Assembly (NCBI GenBank): GCA_032622095.1
Contig: CP136063.1
Coordinates: 181,951,956-182,015,955 of the forward strand
DNA length: 64,000 nt
Direction: 5' to 3'
DNA from: Siphonodentalium dalli
Lineage: Eukaryota > Mollusca > Scaphopoda > Gadilida > Siphonodentaliidae
A model generated the notes under the pieces. It was not told the DNA's origin and ran no database searches. It saw nothing but the letters and a program-made list of their open reading frames with translations. The position numbers and the translations under genes were made by a program. Below are positions 25,601 through 40,600 of the stretch, in pieces; position 1 is the first letter of the stretch, and the number at the start of each line of letters is the position of its first letter.

Positions 25601-28600
25601 CTCCAGAACTTTGACCTGTAGCACTAAAACAACGGAACGGAGCTGGATGAATCCAATATGGCCGCGACTCAGTGACAATGCTTATCGACAATTTGGGATA
25701 GAAACATCATGACCGCGTTGGTTCAATGGCAGAGATTGTTTTATGCCTGATCTGCCAATTCAAATTGGTTCATGACTCATATTTTTTGTTTCAATAAATT
25801 GAAAATACATGTTTCAAGTAAAGCAACGAGAGCCGACAGCGCAATCATTGAACTCATCAGTCTTGCCACTATAACTCAGTATAAATCGGAAGTAGTGTTT
25901 GCAACTCTGAATTTATAGGATAATCCAAATGCAATCTGGGGTGCATTTAAATATGTAATTTGATTAGATATGTGTAAATGGAGCAATGAAAGGCACATGG
26001 CCGGCAATGCATAAAGAAAGTATAAGTAACAAAACGTATTATAAACTAACAATAGATCCGATATATTATATCAGGAATTGCACGTGACAATACAATATTT
26101 CCTATAGTGATAAAACGTTTAGAGAAGAGAGCTCCATCTTCAAATTGCCCACATACATGTAAAATCAGTAAATAAATAGAGAGTAATAAATTGGTTTCGA
26201 GAATTATATACGTTAAATAATTCACGAGAGACGTCGGTAAGAAACGAGTGCGCGTACGAGTTTCTTACCTAAACGTCTCTCGCCTCGAGTGACTTATTTA
26301 ACATAATTCTCAGAACTAATTGACTACTCTATTTATTACACTTCTGCATCAATTTGGTTCGCCAAATATGATTAAAACACCCAGAATTAATGCGTGAAAG
26401 TCTCGACGTGGAGAAAGATCATCCATCGAAAATTCAGTCTAGACCAGTAAGGGACGTAACGTCAATGAAGTCACGAGAAATGACATAATTCACTAGTGAC
26501 ACTACCATTTTTAATTAACGGCGTTTTCAATGGAAATCGCACAGGAGTGTAATACCATGTTTCACGATAGTAAATAGCCAATACGAATGCCAGTAAAGAC
26601 CCATAATTAACGAACATTCTGTCGCGCATGGCTTTCAGATATTGAAACAATCGTTACCAAATACCGAATGTGGGTTTCATACGGAAACGCATCGGGTTGC
26701 CATTTGGCCAACTTGGGAGTGAGTACCATACTACACATCAATGATGAGCCTGGCATAGGGCAAATCGAACATCTTTTATTTTCCACAGAAATGGTAGATG
26801 CAAAAAAATGTTTGTACATTGGTGTTTTCGTACTCTTTTTCTATGAGTTATGCCCCTTGGTTTGCACACACAAACCGTCCGATTTTACCTATTTTATATA
26901 ACTAAACTTGACAATTTTCAACCATAAGTAGTTATCGTAGCAATTTCAAAATATTGTCATGCAAGCGCAGATGACGAAATTCAGGGGAGAGAAATCGGGC
27001 TATTTTCCTATAACCAACCAAGGTTGGTCTGAACTGAATACAGAACTCAATTTACGCAACAAAAGTTTTACAGTTAAGTAAACTAATTAAACCACTGAAT
27101 CAGTATTGTCACATTCAACACAGGCTACACTGGCAGTATGTCACACCCCAGATACTTATTAATCTATTTTTCATCACTCCAACAACCCGCAAAATCGTAA
27201 ACTGCTCCCACGGTTTTTGGATAAAAAAATCACACAGGCTACTAAAACTGGCAAAAGGACAGAGGTTCGCTAACATATGTAAAAAGAAAAATAATACACC
27301 CAGTTTGAATCAAGGCTCGCCTGGTTGATGGGATTCGGATGTTATCAATTTGAAGTAATCGTGGTTGATATAAGATATTGCAATTTAATGATCTTCATGC
27401 ATTGGTGACTGTCTTGTGTGGTCAATATCATGGAGGCCGTCATATTGTCTAATATCTAGAATACCGCCTGAATTATTAACGAGACTTGACACAACTTGGA
27501 TGTTTTTTTTACCAGTTTCTGCGAAAATTTGCGTCTTTTGTACCAGTTTCTGGTATCTGTGTGACCTTTTTACCAGTTTCTGCGAAAATTTACGTCTTTT
27601 GTACCAGTTTCTGGTATCTGTGTGACCTTTCACACAGAATAATGGGATAGCAACAAATTCAGCACCATGCAGTTGAATGAAGTAGAAATGTTACAAAGGG
27701 ACAATGCCAATCATACATGTACCTTTGGTCAACAGAATGTCGAGAATTCTGGTTTTTGTTGCGGAACCATTCTGTATATTGTTGTTGTTGCTGGTCGGAC
27801 TGCCGGGTGTTGATCCATTTGAGTTTGACGTCATCCCATACGTATGTCTTGACAGTTCCATGGGTGGAGGGAGATAACTCTCGTTTGAATCTCCCGGTTG
27901 ACACAGAGAATTGTCGCTGATACTCGACCCAGAAGTGTTGAGCAGATGATGAGCATTAAAGCCATTGCCGACAAGTTCATTTATGTTGGTATCCACACTG
28001 TGTCGCGGAGAGTGTCCCGGTGTCGAAACTGGGCTTCCGTCCTGGCTCTCGCTGTAGTAAGGAGTCAACATTGGGCTGAAATTTCGTGAGGTGGTTGTGA
28101 TATAAGTAACATGTTCCCTAGCCTATACAGTTAGATTCGAATTTGACAAAAACATTTTTTAAAAATATTTATTACCTAAAGATATACATATATAATTTCT
28201 TATATCTAACTATAGTGCGTTATCGCCGAGTGCTTCCCGGGAAACTTGGCATCGCGCCAAGTAAATTACCGCGCGAATTAATACTATTTAGCAAAGCAGC
28301 ACTTGACACCAATACCAGACATTGAAAAATGATTGCTTTGTCCATTAAAGTGCAATTATTGTCCAACGTAGTGGCACTAGCGAAAATAGGCACAATGACA
28401 AAGCGGCAAATTGGGGGACTTTATGTTTCGTCGCAAGGCAGAGCGCGAAATACTGTCGTATACGGGTTGCGAATCGTCTCAGCCAACGCCGTGCATGTAT
28501 GCATTTTACATGAATTTTTCAGCTTCTTTTAAAGATTTTGGTTTGTTAAAAAGGCATAAAGCTATAGTTTTATTCATGTGATATACAAGATTTTCAACTC

Positions 28601-31600
28601 CTTATGTAGGGATATAAGATTTTATGAAACTCGTTTCATAAATTTGATTCACAACTCGTCTACGACTCGTTGCGAATCAAATTTATCAAACTCGTTTCAT
28701 AAAATCTTATATCCCACATAAGGAGTTGGATATCCTCTATATATGCTTTATACATAAAGATGAGCATTCAAATATTGATCAATGGGTGGGTGGGTGAGGG
28801 GCGGTAATCTACATTTATGACACCATATAAATTTCTGCGCCAATGTGCCACAGCTTCTATTTTTTTGGCACCAAATATGGAGCGTTCAACAGGAAACTGC
28901 GACATCTGCTCCATAAGGCATATATATAGAATACACCGATAGCATAGTAACCGAGAATACCAAATTTTCACCACGAGTGGAATTGTGGTTTTAACCACGA
29001 GCCTTTTGGCGAGTGCATGGTTACCACGAGTGGTGAAAATTGTGTACTCTCGGCTACTATATATGCGTGTATTTTATTTATGTCATAATTATTATTTGTA
29101 TTTGTTCTACGAATTCAACTGCTCCGCTGTTTACTTTGAATGTACGTGTATCCACACCGAGAGACACAAACCCGATGTGCGTCATGCGTAGTGATGCATT
29201 ACGTCATGACGTCAGCCTGTTTATGAGCGATCAGTCACTTGGAATTACCATTCATATGTTTCCTATTTCAAACTACATTTGATTGAAATGCAGGCAATTT
29301 TCCTCATATCTAATTGATATCATGACAACTTCCAATCTTAAATGAATGTGACATAGGAACTATTTTGCTAACTACGATCAGGTTCTACTATGAGTATACA
29401 CGTTTAACACATGAAATTGCGTTTGAACCTTTACACCCACAGTAGAAATGTATACCCACAATAGGAATCTGTTTACCAACAGTAGTGTGTAAAGATGAAG
29501 TTTACAAAAAATATTTGTTATACTCACAATAGAATTGGCAATTATGGTATAAAAAGATACAATTACAGCATTGCAATTAATAAACCCGAAGTAGACCGTA
29601 GATAACAGGAAAAACCATTATAAAGGCAGTTTCGCATAAGGTACCAGTCAAAAGAAGTGGTATATTAAGCGCGCTATTTTCGCGCCCAATATCGCAATAA
29701 TATTGCAAGTGGAAATCTTATAAGCGCGCCGCTTGCGATATTACTGCAATATTTTGCGCTTAATATCGCAATCTTTCGCGCTTATTATTGCGACATCTTG
29801 CGCTCAAAATTGTGACATTTAAAGCAACTTAATGCTTCTTCTATATTGTTTATTGAATAAATAGAGACAATGTTTTAGATTTGTGTATAATTATAGTTGT
29901 AAATGCAATATGTACACTATATGTACACTATATGCACAGTATTTATCTAATATAAATATAACACTATCGGTTCTGTATGAAATTTTGCGCGCTTAATATA
30001 GCAATATTTTGCGCTCAATATCGCAATAATAAGCACGACATATTTTTGGTATTGCGCTATAATCGCGCCATTTTCGAAATTAAGCGCGCTCAATATCGCA
30101 ATATAGGCCCGCCTCAATATACCACTTCTTCTGACTGGTACTATACCACTACCGTAAATATAGAGTTTTTGCATAGTTTTCAGCTCAAGTTTTCCTTTTT
30201 GTGACCTTCGACATGGAGCGATTAGCTCGAAATTCTGGTAACATACCTTCCACCGGGCGACTTCACTCTGCTCCTGTATACCATGGTGACTGGACCTTTC
30301 TTCAGCCGCCGAAAAGTATTAATCACCTCCTTATGGGTCAGACCATGAAGACTCTCCCCACTAAGGGCGATAATCTCGTCTCCTGCAAATCCCACAATTC
30401 TTATCAGCTCTTTCAAGGTGCATGCACGAGGTTACAAATAACAAATTATTTTCCATACGCGACAGTGTTAACTTTTTGTCCCACCGGCCATGGGTTAAGC
30501 CTATTTGAACTTCAAGTGGTCAATTTTCCCTTAGAACGTCATCCGATACACCAGTCTGTGACAACAAACGCGCCTTTTTCGGTAATTTTTTCAAACGATA
30601 ATCTTGCATTTCCACAACTACCCCATTTACTGCACACAAATCAGCAGCTTAAAAATACCCAGACCCCTTCCGTAACTTAGCAACCCACCCGACTCTTCAT
30701 GGCCACCTAAACAAAAATGATCGCCATATTTACGTGGGCTATGATTTTCTGTTCCCGCTTAGGGAAATTTCCCTCAATGATAATCAACCAATCAGCTGCC
30801 AGAATTTTTTGTAATTTTTTTATGCTGACTCGAGTTTATTCCCTGCACAAATTCAAGAAGCGTAACTCTATATAATTAGTTGCTTGTAACCACGGATGCC
30901 ATTCTGTTGCAACAAGTTGGCCTAGAGTGATCTTTCTTTGAATACAAAATCTGCGTCAGCTTCAAGACGTACGACAAGGTAAGGTCTCGAGCCATGGAAC
31001 ATACTTGTTTGTTGCGAGGGTTCTGCGCAAAACGTAAACAGGCGAGTGCAATATATGACCTATATATGACCAAGAATGTTCTCAAGTTTAAAATAATCTA
31101 GAATGTCTTGATTTACGTATACAATTTGCAAAAATCCTTTTGTTATTGTGTTACTTATTGTGTTAAACATTTTAAGCATATAATCGTGAATGCAAGTGAA
31201 AAATAATTTCACATTTCCGAAAAATATTTGTTTTACTGCCGAACTATTATTTATTTATTGACCTCCACGTGTGGAGAGTGGTTTACAATATTTACAAATA
31301 AGACAAAGTTCAAATATGACAATATGCAAGGGTTACATTTAATAACACAAATACATGCATCAACAATTGGAGAAAAAAAACCCAAACAAATACAAAAAAC
31401 AAAACATAAAATAAATAAATAAAATAACGCTATATCATCTACTATATATTTTGAGAACTACGTATATCTATTATATATTTTGGGAGATCTGTGTGTGTGA
31501 GGGTGTGAGTGTGTGAGGGTGAGGGTGTGTGTGTGTGTGTGTGTCTGTCTGTCTGTCTGTGTGTTCGCGATGGACTCGAAAACGGCCGAGTCGATTTCGA

Positions 31601-34600
31601 TGAAACTTGGTATGTGGGGAAACTTTCGGCCGTGGAGTGGCATGGGCCTGTTAATTTGCCCGTGCGATGTGACTTTGACCTTGAATCGGGTCATTTCAAG
31701 GTCAAACGCCCGAGTATCACGGGATTTCGATGACAATTAGTGTCTACGGATACTTTCGTATGGGGAGTGTCGTAAGCCTATTAATTTGCCTTTGGGTTAC
31801 TTTTGTCCACTGAGAGTTTTGGACGGGTCAAATCGTGACCCCGACCTGACCTTGACCATCAAAATGATCAATTCGAGGTCAAATCGGGTAAAACCGGATG
31901 GATTTCGACGGGTACTTTTGTCGGGTACTTTTGTCCGGGCAGTGTTTTGGACGGGTCAAATCGTGATCCCCACCTGACCTTGACCTTCAAAATGGACAAT
32001 TCAAGGTCAAATCGCGCAATTCGCCGAAAAGCAGAGGGGAAACAGCCCGGACCAATTCAAGGTCAAATCGTGTAAAACCGGATGGATTTCGACGGGTACT
32101 TTTGTCGGGTACTTTTGTCCGGGCAGTGTTTTGGACGGGTCAAATCATGACCCCACCTTACCTTGACCTTCAAAATGGACAATTCAAGGTCAAATCGCGC
32201 AATTCGCCGAAAAGCAGAGGGGAAACAGCCCGGACGAAGTCGGGTCCACCTGCTAGTAAATATATATATTTGTACTTTATAGAGTCGAAAACGGCTCACC
32301 GATCGAGACCAAACTTCCCATCTAAGGGTAAAAACCCACGGGAATAGTCGTCGCGCCGTTTTGGAGAAGCTCCGAGCACCCGTTCTCCACACCCAGTCAC
32401 AAAAAACGGCACTGTGGGTTTAATCGCGTTGATAGTTAAAGAGCGTACTTAGGGCTTCCTAGGAACGGGGGAGATTTTCATAGGGTCAGTTTTTCCTCCC
32501 GAGGTGACCTTCACCTTGAAACGGGTACCCACAAATGATATATATGTGTGTGTCCTTTATAGACTCGAACCGATTGAGCTCAAACTTGCTACCTACGGCA
32601 AGTATCATGGACGGGTTAAATTGTGACCCCGACCCGACCTTGACCTTGAAAATGATCAATTCAAGGTCAAATCGGGTAAAACTGACGGATTTCGACGAAA
32701 TTTTACACCTAGGTGCAGCATATATGTCTCGGAAGTGGCGGGCTAACCTGCTAGTAGTATATACAGCAGTGTTACTGGGACTAAAATTTAACTGTTAATA
32801 TTTTAATCCAATCACTATCATTTTCAGTAAATTCCCATCTCATGCAACGATTTACTTGTTTCAATATTCTAAAAAAATCCTTGTCTGGGAAAACTGAGAT
32901 CACATTGGGGAGTCACACGCCACACCCAACGTCACTATGCATCTGCAATTTGTAAGCAGCTTTAACCCTTTCGTGTCGGCAGCTACGCTGGTGCAGCATT
33001 AAGTATGTGCCAGTGCATTATCTTATATATACGAGTCTCCCATAGGGAGCCTCGCATATATAAGATAATGCACTGGCTTACAAAGTCAATGTAAATTTTG
33101 TTAGGCCAATGTATTCTCTTATATATATGCGAGGCTCCCTATGGTAGACTCGCATATATAAGAGAATACATTGGAACAGGAGATTCTCGTGCAAATCTTC
33201 AGGAAGCTACAGTCATGAAAGGGTTAAACTCACCTTCTTTGAGTCGCCCGTCTTCGGCTATAAGTCCGTTATTGAAGATTCTCCGGACGTATATTCCTAT
33301 TCTCCCTCTCTTGCAGTCGCACCCTCCGACAATACTGAAGCCGAGGCCCTTCCCTCTCACTCCTTTGATAACTGTGAGATCCTGTGGAGGGCCAAATTTC
33401 CAGCCTTTTAGTGGAGACGACGAGCTCTTGTCAGATTTCTGAAAGTGAGCCTATATATTGGTTGAACAAATTGATCGTGACACACAAACTACACAGATAA
33501 TACACATCAACTGATTGGTAGCAAGGCTCATGACGGCCGGAAAATTCATTGGCCATTTTATTTACTATTTCTAATGTTTTTTGCCAAATTTTCAAACATT
33601 TTGGCCAAATTGAAAAACCAAAATATGTTATCATCGAGAAAACCAAAACTAACATTTTGTCGTATAAGTCTATAAGCGCAACACAAAAGTCTGTATATTA
33701 ACACTCTTTATTTTTTATGGTATAAAGGGCAAGTTACAATAAACAATATGTATTGTCCTGTGCTGACTGACCAACGAACGGGGAACGATAATTTCTGTTA
33801 ATTTTAAAGACATAGATGTCGTCTATTAGTACAATATATGAATTTATCAGCCGAATGCGATACCAACAAATTGACAAAACGAACACATTGTAGAAAAACC
33901 GATGGCCATATATCATATTAAAAAAAGGATTTTTTTTTTAACTTTGGTGAAAAAAAGGACACATTTTACAAGTTAATTATTTGTTGGAAAATTAAAACAT
34001 CAAAACAAATTCAATCTATTTTCGGTCAGAAATTTCTGTCTGTTAACTATAACATAAAACTTCCAATTGTTGAACATTTTGATGAAAATTGGGGGGGGGG
34101 GACCAGAACCCCATTATATCCCATCCCTATAACGTCATAAAGACAAAGACAACCATATCATCGTCACCAACTGTGGGGGGGGGGGCACAAGAACCCCATT
34201 ATCTCTCATCCCTATAACGTCATAAAGACAAAGACAACCATATCATCGTCACCAACTGGTGACAGACGTGACAACAAGTTGACTCACCGAGAACATATTC
34301 TCCCACGGCACGAGACTTCCCGTTGGCGTCTGCGCAGTAACTTCCGGAATGTTTGATGTAGGTGTTCCCTGTTTTCGCGGTACGTTGTCTAGAGAGGTGC
34401 ACGACGAGTTCATGATTGACATGTTCTGCATTGATGACGTAGCCGAGGATATCGACGGAGTTCTCTTTACCTGTAAAACACAATCATGAAATTGTTGCGA
34501 TTAACCACACGTTAAACTATGAAACACTCCGGTTGGGTGGTTAAACAGAAATTGAGATTAATCTTGCTCAAAGTAGTTATTTTTATGAATATTAACCCTT

Positions 34601-37600
34601 TACCCAACAAACCGGCCAAAACCGGCCAAATGAAGCTTCAACAGCCTAAAATATATTCGGTCTGTCTCAATAGAACCATACAAATATGGATATCATTGGA
34701 ACCGGCTCCTTGACCACATTGTGATAGTTACAGTTATGCCCTGTGCCAATGCATTCTCTTATATATGCGAGTCGACCATAGGTCGCCTCGCATATATAAG
34801 AGAATGCATTGGCCTAAATAAAATCTTTTTTTAACACTTTTTACCATTTTTTCTTACATTCTTTAACAATTTTATAATTTTTAATGTGTTAAGCCATTGC
34901 ATTCTCTTATATATGCGAGGCGACCTATGGTCGACTCGCATGTATAAGAGAATGCATTGGCACAGGGCCGTTCTGTTGGGTAAAGGGTTAATCCATTTTT
35001 TTTTACACACACCGCCAGTCGTATATATTTATTAACTGCAATGAGTATCGATATGCGAAATCATTTGCGTTAGTTTATCGCCGATTGTTGCGTCCCGAAT
35101 GAAGATATAAATATTTACAATTTAGCGTAGTTCAGACGGTGTTTTCTATGGAGTTGTATGGTCGATTTCTTTGAGTTTTTGGGCGATGTTAGTAGAATGC
35201 TACATTCTCCCAGTTGGCATAGCGCCTGAGTACTAATGTATCCGTTTCGCGCACACGAACAAGTCCATACTATGTCTTTCATATTGATTTCCATCTGTTT
35301 ATTTGTGTTTTAATATTATATGATTGAACCCTATCTGACAAAATTATTGTGATTATTCGGATAGGGGGATCAGTATTTATTGGGTGTACATTCACAACAT
35401 GATATGAAATAGCACAACAACCATTTGCCTTAATACTCATTGCTCGCATTCACCAGCTGGGTTTAGTTTATAAACCTATTAATTTATTTTGGTATTGGCT
35501 TAACTCACAATGTACATTCGCTAGCGCTTAAGGCACGCACTGTATTCGATATGATTGCCCAACTCTATCAGATTTGCTACGTGTCCATAGACAATGCGTC
35601 ACAACTGAATTGCGAACACTCAGAGGATAAAGTACGCAATTAGCGTTATATATCGAGACTGAATCTTTCTGAATATATAATTTGGCTTTTGGATACTTCC
35701 CGTCTTTTTGTTTTCAAGAATATGGACGTTACTACGTATACACAAAAACGTTGCTCATAATTAAAACAAGAAAACCTTAGTCAGAAATGGTAACGCCACC
35801 AAGATCATATTATTAGCCATAAATATAAATTATAATATAAAATATATTGGTTACATGAATGCACCGCCTCAGAATTCCGTTAAAACAACTAATCCTTCAA
35901 ATTATTACAAAAAACTACGGCTTATTACTGCAGGTTTCTCATTCACCACACCAGAAAGCTTCTAAATGCGGATAACAAAATCGGAGGTATTGTGTTCCCG
36001 CCAAGAGTGCATGGCCCAGCCATTGTTCATACCTAAACGTCGAAAGCAGTTAACGCGGTCATAATGGTTACATACTGCAACTATAAGACATCCAGCGAAT
36101 ACACACCCCACGAAAACCCAAAATGTGTTGTCCTGCGAGGTATCCCATCGCTATAGCTCAATTTGACACGGCCAGATTAGCCTTTCCACAATATCCTAAA
36201 ACAATAAAGCTTCTCAAATCATCGGCATAGTCAATAGAACTTTCACGAACTTGGACATTCCATCTACAGCTTTTACCAGACTCGGGGTCGCATTACAACT
36301 TTAACGCGCCCCAAAATAACCGCATTCGGGGTAGCACTACAGCTTTTAAAGCGACCCAATCTATTTATAAAACCTACATCGGCCCACGTCTTTCTAATAT
36401 TTGGCCAACAGTATACACCGGTGGCGTTAATGAACCAACCATATACTGCTATGCGAATGTGATCAACAGTAGTGATCAATCTATGATCGCCGTCAAATCC
36501 CCTTGATTGGATAATCTTTTAAAGGGGTACCGTACGCTAAATCCGGCCATTTATGGGACCATCTCCTTTTATACTCAACGGAATATATGAAACAAATGAA
36601 TGAATTTGAGCCATGTATTAGTGCAAAATGCACCCATTAGCTCTATGAATGATGCAAACAACATGGGAATTATAATGAAAATGAATTAATGACTGGAGTA
36701 AATTCATTTTAATTATAATTACCATGTTGTTTGTACCATTCATACAGTAAATAAGTGTATTTTGCACTCATCCATGGCTCAAATTCATTCATTTGGTGCA
36801 TATATTCTGTTGAGTATTAAAGTAGATGGCCCCAAAATGCCGCGTATTTAGTGTACAGTACCCTTTAACGCGGCACTATCTATCCGATCGACGGATAGCT
36901 TCGAGTTGAGCCTTGGTGAATACTGGCTCTTGTGTGTCAAATCAATTTCTATGAGATTCTTTTCAACTCTGAACGAAGTTATTGGGATCTGTTATAACTG
37001 TTTTGTATCAAAAACGTTAACTCTGTATTTATTACACATTCATGCTACTAACTTTCATTGCCACGACCAGTTGAACCAGTTTCGGCGCATTCCGTAGAAC
37101 ATCGACAGCTTCCGCATGACTAAGACCGATGAGACTTTTGCCGTTGATCATGAGAAGCTCGTCGCCCCGTCGAAGACGTCCATCCCTGAAAACAAAGTTG
37201 TGGTGGTAAGCCTCGTCTCATTCGAATACTAAATTAAGCACAACATACTACATACACATTCAAAGCTATTCAATTGGAAAATGTCTGAAACAGAAATTTG
37301 CACTTCTGACAGTCTGGAAGAGAAACATTTTTGTTGCACGTATTTTATTACTGCAGTGATATTACACTGGACATCTCATCAGAAGAAAGTAATCTATGAA
37401 AGACTTAACCCCTCCTATATACGACGACAAGGATACCGTGAACAACATGTACTTGCTGTTATTCAAAAGATATATATATAGAGAGAGAGAGAGAGAGAAT
37501 AGCCCCAATTAAAACCACATTGTCAGAAAAGGATAAAATGCTCCAAGACAGATGAAATGTAATGTACAATTTATTTGAAAAAGAGTCTGGTTATATATAA

Positions 37601-40600
37601 CAAACTTTCACTCTATTCTGCATAAGTATTTTTGATGACAATTTGCCGAGAGTCCGCAGTACGTGGCTTATTCTACATATTGCCAATGTCTCAACTAATA
37701 CAAATTATAGTATAACATTGGAATACACTTTGTTATTCTACTGTATTGTGTATACACGTGATCTGATCCGAAATAGAAACACATATAAACAAAACAGTTG
37801 AGGTGTTAATAGTATATCAAAGTGGGCATCACGTTGTTTATTCAGTTATCAGCGAATGAACTACTTATATTGGAACACTGCAATGTGTGATTATATATTG
37901 AACACTCCACAAATGTTGATAATAGCTTACGGTACCAGATATCTTACTATAACATACGTGTATGTGATCGGAGGGAACATACTTGTACCTCGATAAATTG
38001 AGTCTGATACAGACTGTTAAAGTATAACATGAGTATACGCTGGATCAAATTCGTTGAATACATGTATCATTCAATATCCACAATGATCATACTGCCTGTG
38101 CTGATCCCAGCCGTCCAAACATTCTGACATGATATAGTTGAAATAATGAAATCGAGTTGTGCCAGACCGTGTGTTACTGCAATAATGAATGTCGAAGCGG
38201 TCCCACATCAAGGCTGATTCACCACAGCGCCCTCGTCCAAACGTCGTTAATCTCCTTATCATATGCTTACTAAACACATCATTTTTTCCCCGCGAAAAAT
38301 ATGTGTACTACACTATTATTTCCTACACCATTATGACCAGAATATACAGAGAAATTAAGCCGGATATACCGTATCAAAATGTGATGCCGCGCATTTTTAG
38401 CAAGACGTGCGTGTTCGAGAACCCAGTAATTATAATGTTCATCTGCGTGAGTGCTAACGCGTATGTATACACCGTTTTGATGAGTACGTTTTAAGTGCGA
38501 CTGTACGAAGACTACGTTTGTATGTAGATATAATTCAAACGAACTGTTACACTAAACTATACCTCCATCACTTGCCATTTTATCGAAGTTTGTTTCCACG
38601 AGTGAGTGGGTTATTCAGACATTTCTAAGTGCTCACATTTGGCTTCAACATTCGACCTACATTACTCGAATTACATGTATATCTATGTTCCTATCAATGC
38701 ATTCAAACAAGTTTGGTGTTCGACACTGGATTCTTTCCAGATATGTACGCCAATTAGTTCTTTGAATGGCTGTGATCCAAATTCGAATTCACATATCAGT
38801 ATAGACCCTTGTACTCCCGAGGGTTTGAGCGCTCTGCTTAACCCCTTCTCTTCTGTTGTTTGTTTGTATATTTGTTTGTTTTAGTGTATATACGTCGTTT
38901 TAACAGGAAGTCATATCACGACGAGTTTCTCTACTGAATGCCATTAAGATATAGAGAATACCTACAGTTTTTGTTTGAATACCGAAATATCTCATTCGTG
39001 TCTGGAAAGAAATACTAAATGTTCATGAGCGGCTGCTGGCTAGCCGAGATTGAAAATTATTCGATAATTCTTTCCAGACACAAATGAGATATTTCAGGTA
39101 TTCAAACAACAAGACAGTCAAAGACTGTGGGGTCGCTCACCAGACTGCAAAGACTGATGAGACTGGGACTCTGGAGACCACAATAGTCAGAACTTTTCAT
39201 AAGCACTTTGAAAAAAGTAGATCTAAACACGATATGTGGTTAGAGAGGCTTCAGTAGTGTACAGTGGGTAATTTCAAGGTGAATATCCACCATGAAATTG
39301 CCCACTGTTCACTACTGATCACCCCCCTCCTCCAGCTCAACAAGTCCCCTCCCGACCGGGCTCCAGACTCCCAAGTCTTGGGTTGGAATTTCACAACAGA
39401 CATCTCAAACTTTCTCAATTTTTGGAAATTTCCAATCTCACAAGCACCTTTTTATAAAACCATTTAGACATGTTTGAAGCCCATTTATCCATGGACCCAA
39501 AACACCATACATGTATGTCAGATTAATCAGTTAGGTAGTTCCAAGGAAGATGTTTTAATGAATTTGGTATTTCAATGATTTTTTAAACACAAAATTGTTA
39601 ACTCCCCCGTCATTTCTTAACAGGTTGACCTGATGTTAACAAATCTGAATATCAGTCACTAAATGATCATCCATACTATATGTAAGCTAAATAGTCCAAC
39701 CTCTCTTGAGAAGACAATTTAAGAATGACTATAGAGACATACAGTTATGTCCCTGGTCCCACCCTATTTAACCTGGTGACCACATCTGAATAAATTTCAA
39801 TACCAGACACCCAAGAACCCTTCATACTAAATATCAGCAAAATAGACCTGTTAACATTTGTGGCGATTTCGGTCGAACAGTTTAACCCGAAGTAGGAAAA
39901 TGTGGACTGTTACTGGTTGAAAAATCAAATCTACAGCCTCATTGCCTCCACCCAGGCAGCTTAGAAATCAATAGGAATCTATATATTATTATACCAGTAT
40001 CAAACAGCATACATACAGGTAGGGTGGGTGGTTGAGAGTTAAATCTCTTATCTCTGCCCTTATTTGAACAAATGTGAATCCCCATCTATGAGATCTATTC
40101 ATCTAGAAATTTCAAACGGTAGATTTTAAGAGTTGAAGAAAACTGATTTTCCTCAAAAGTTTCCTAAAAATGACCTCACGTGTACAAATCTGAACCCCAC
40201 TCACCAAAGGACCCTCCATACCAAAAGCTAAATAGGCCTGATGGTTTCTGAAGAATTACTATGGAGGGAAAGAGTTATGGCCCTGGCTTCTCACCTATAT
40301 GACCTGATGAACTCATTTGAACAAATCTGAATGTGAGTCAAAATATATAAACCATTTCGGTCTTTAATATGTATGTGGAAAAGAACAAAATTGATGGACG
40401 GATGGAAACATCCCAACAGAGGGATGGACGGGAGGACATACTGACAGACAAATTCAATCCAATATACCCCCCCCCCAAGTTTTCTTTGCAAATCAGGGTA
40501 TAATGAGTACAACTGGATAGGTGGTGGTTAAGAATATAATAGTGGAACAGCCAAGCCTGAATATAGTGTCTGACTTTTGCAGAATGAGGTCACTAAAGGG

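Noticed and set aside
25708-25780. tRNA-like or SINE head (GCGTTGGTTCAATGGCAGAG)
   Set aside because: An A-box-like stretch is visible, but the B box is weak and no cloverleaf could be drawn.
28594-29060. CRISPR-like or attachment-site palindromes
   Set aside because: They are single long foldbacks without regularly spaced repeats, in a eukaryotic intron.
31458-31740. Open frames in the GT/CTGT tract
   Set aside because: Low-complexity Val/Cys or Thr/His text from a microsatellite, open on both strands.
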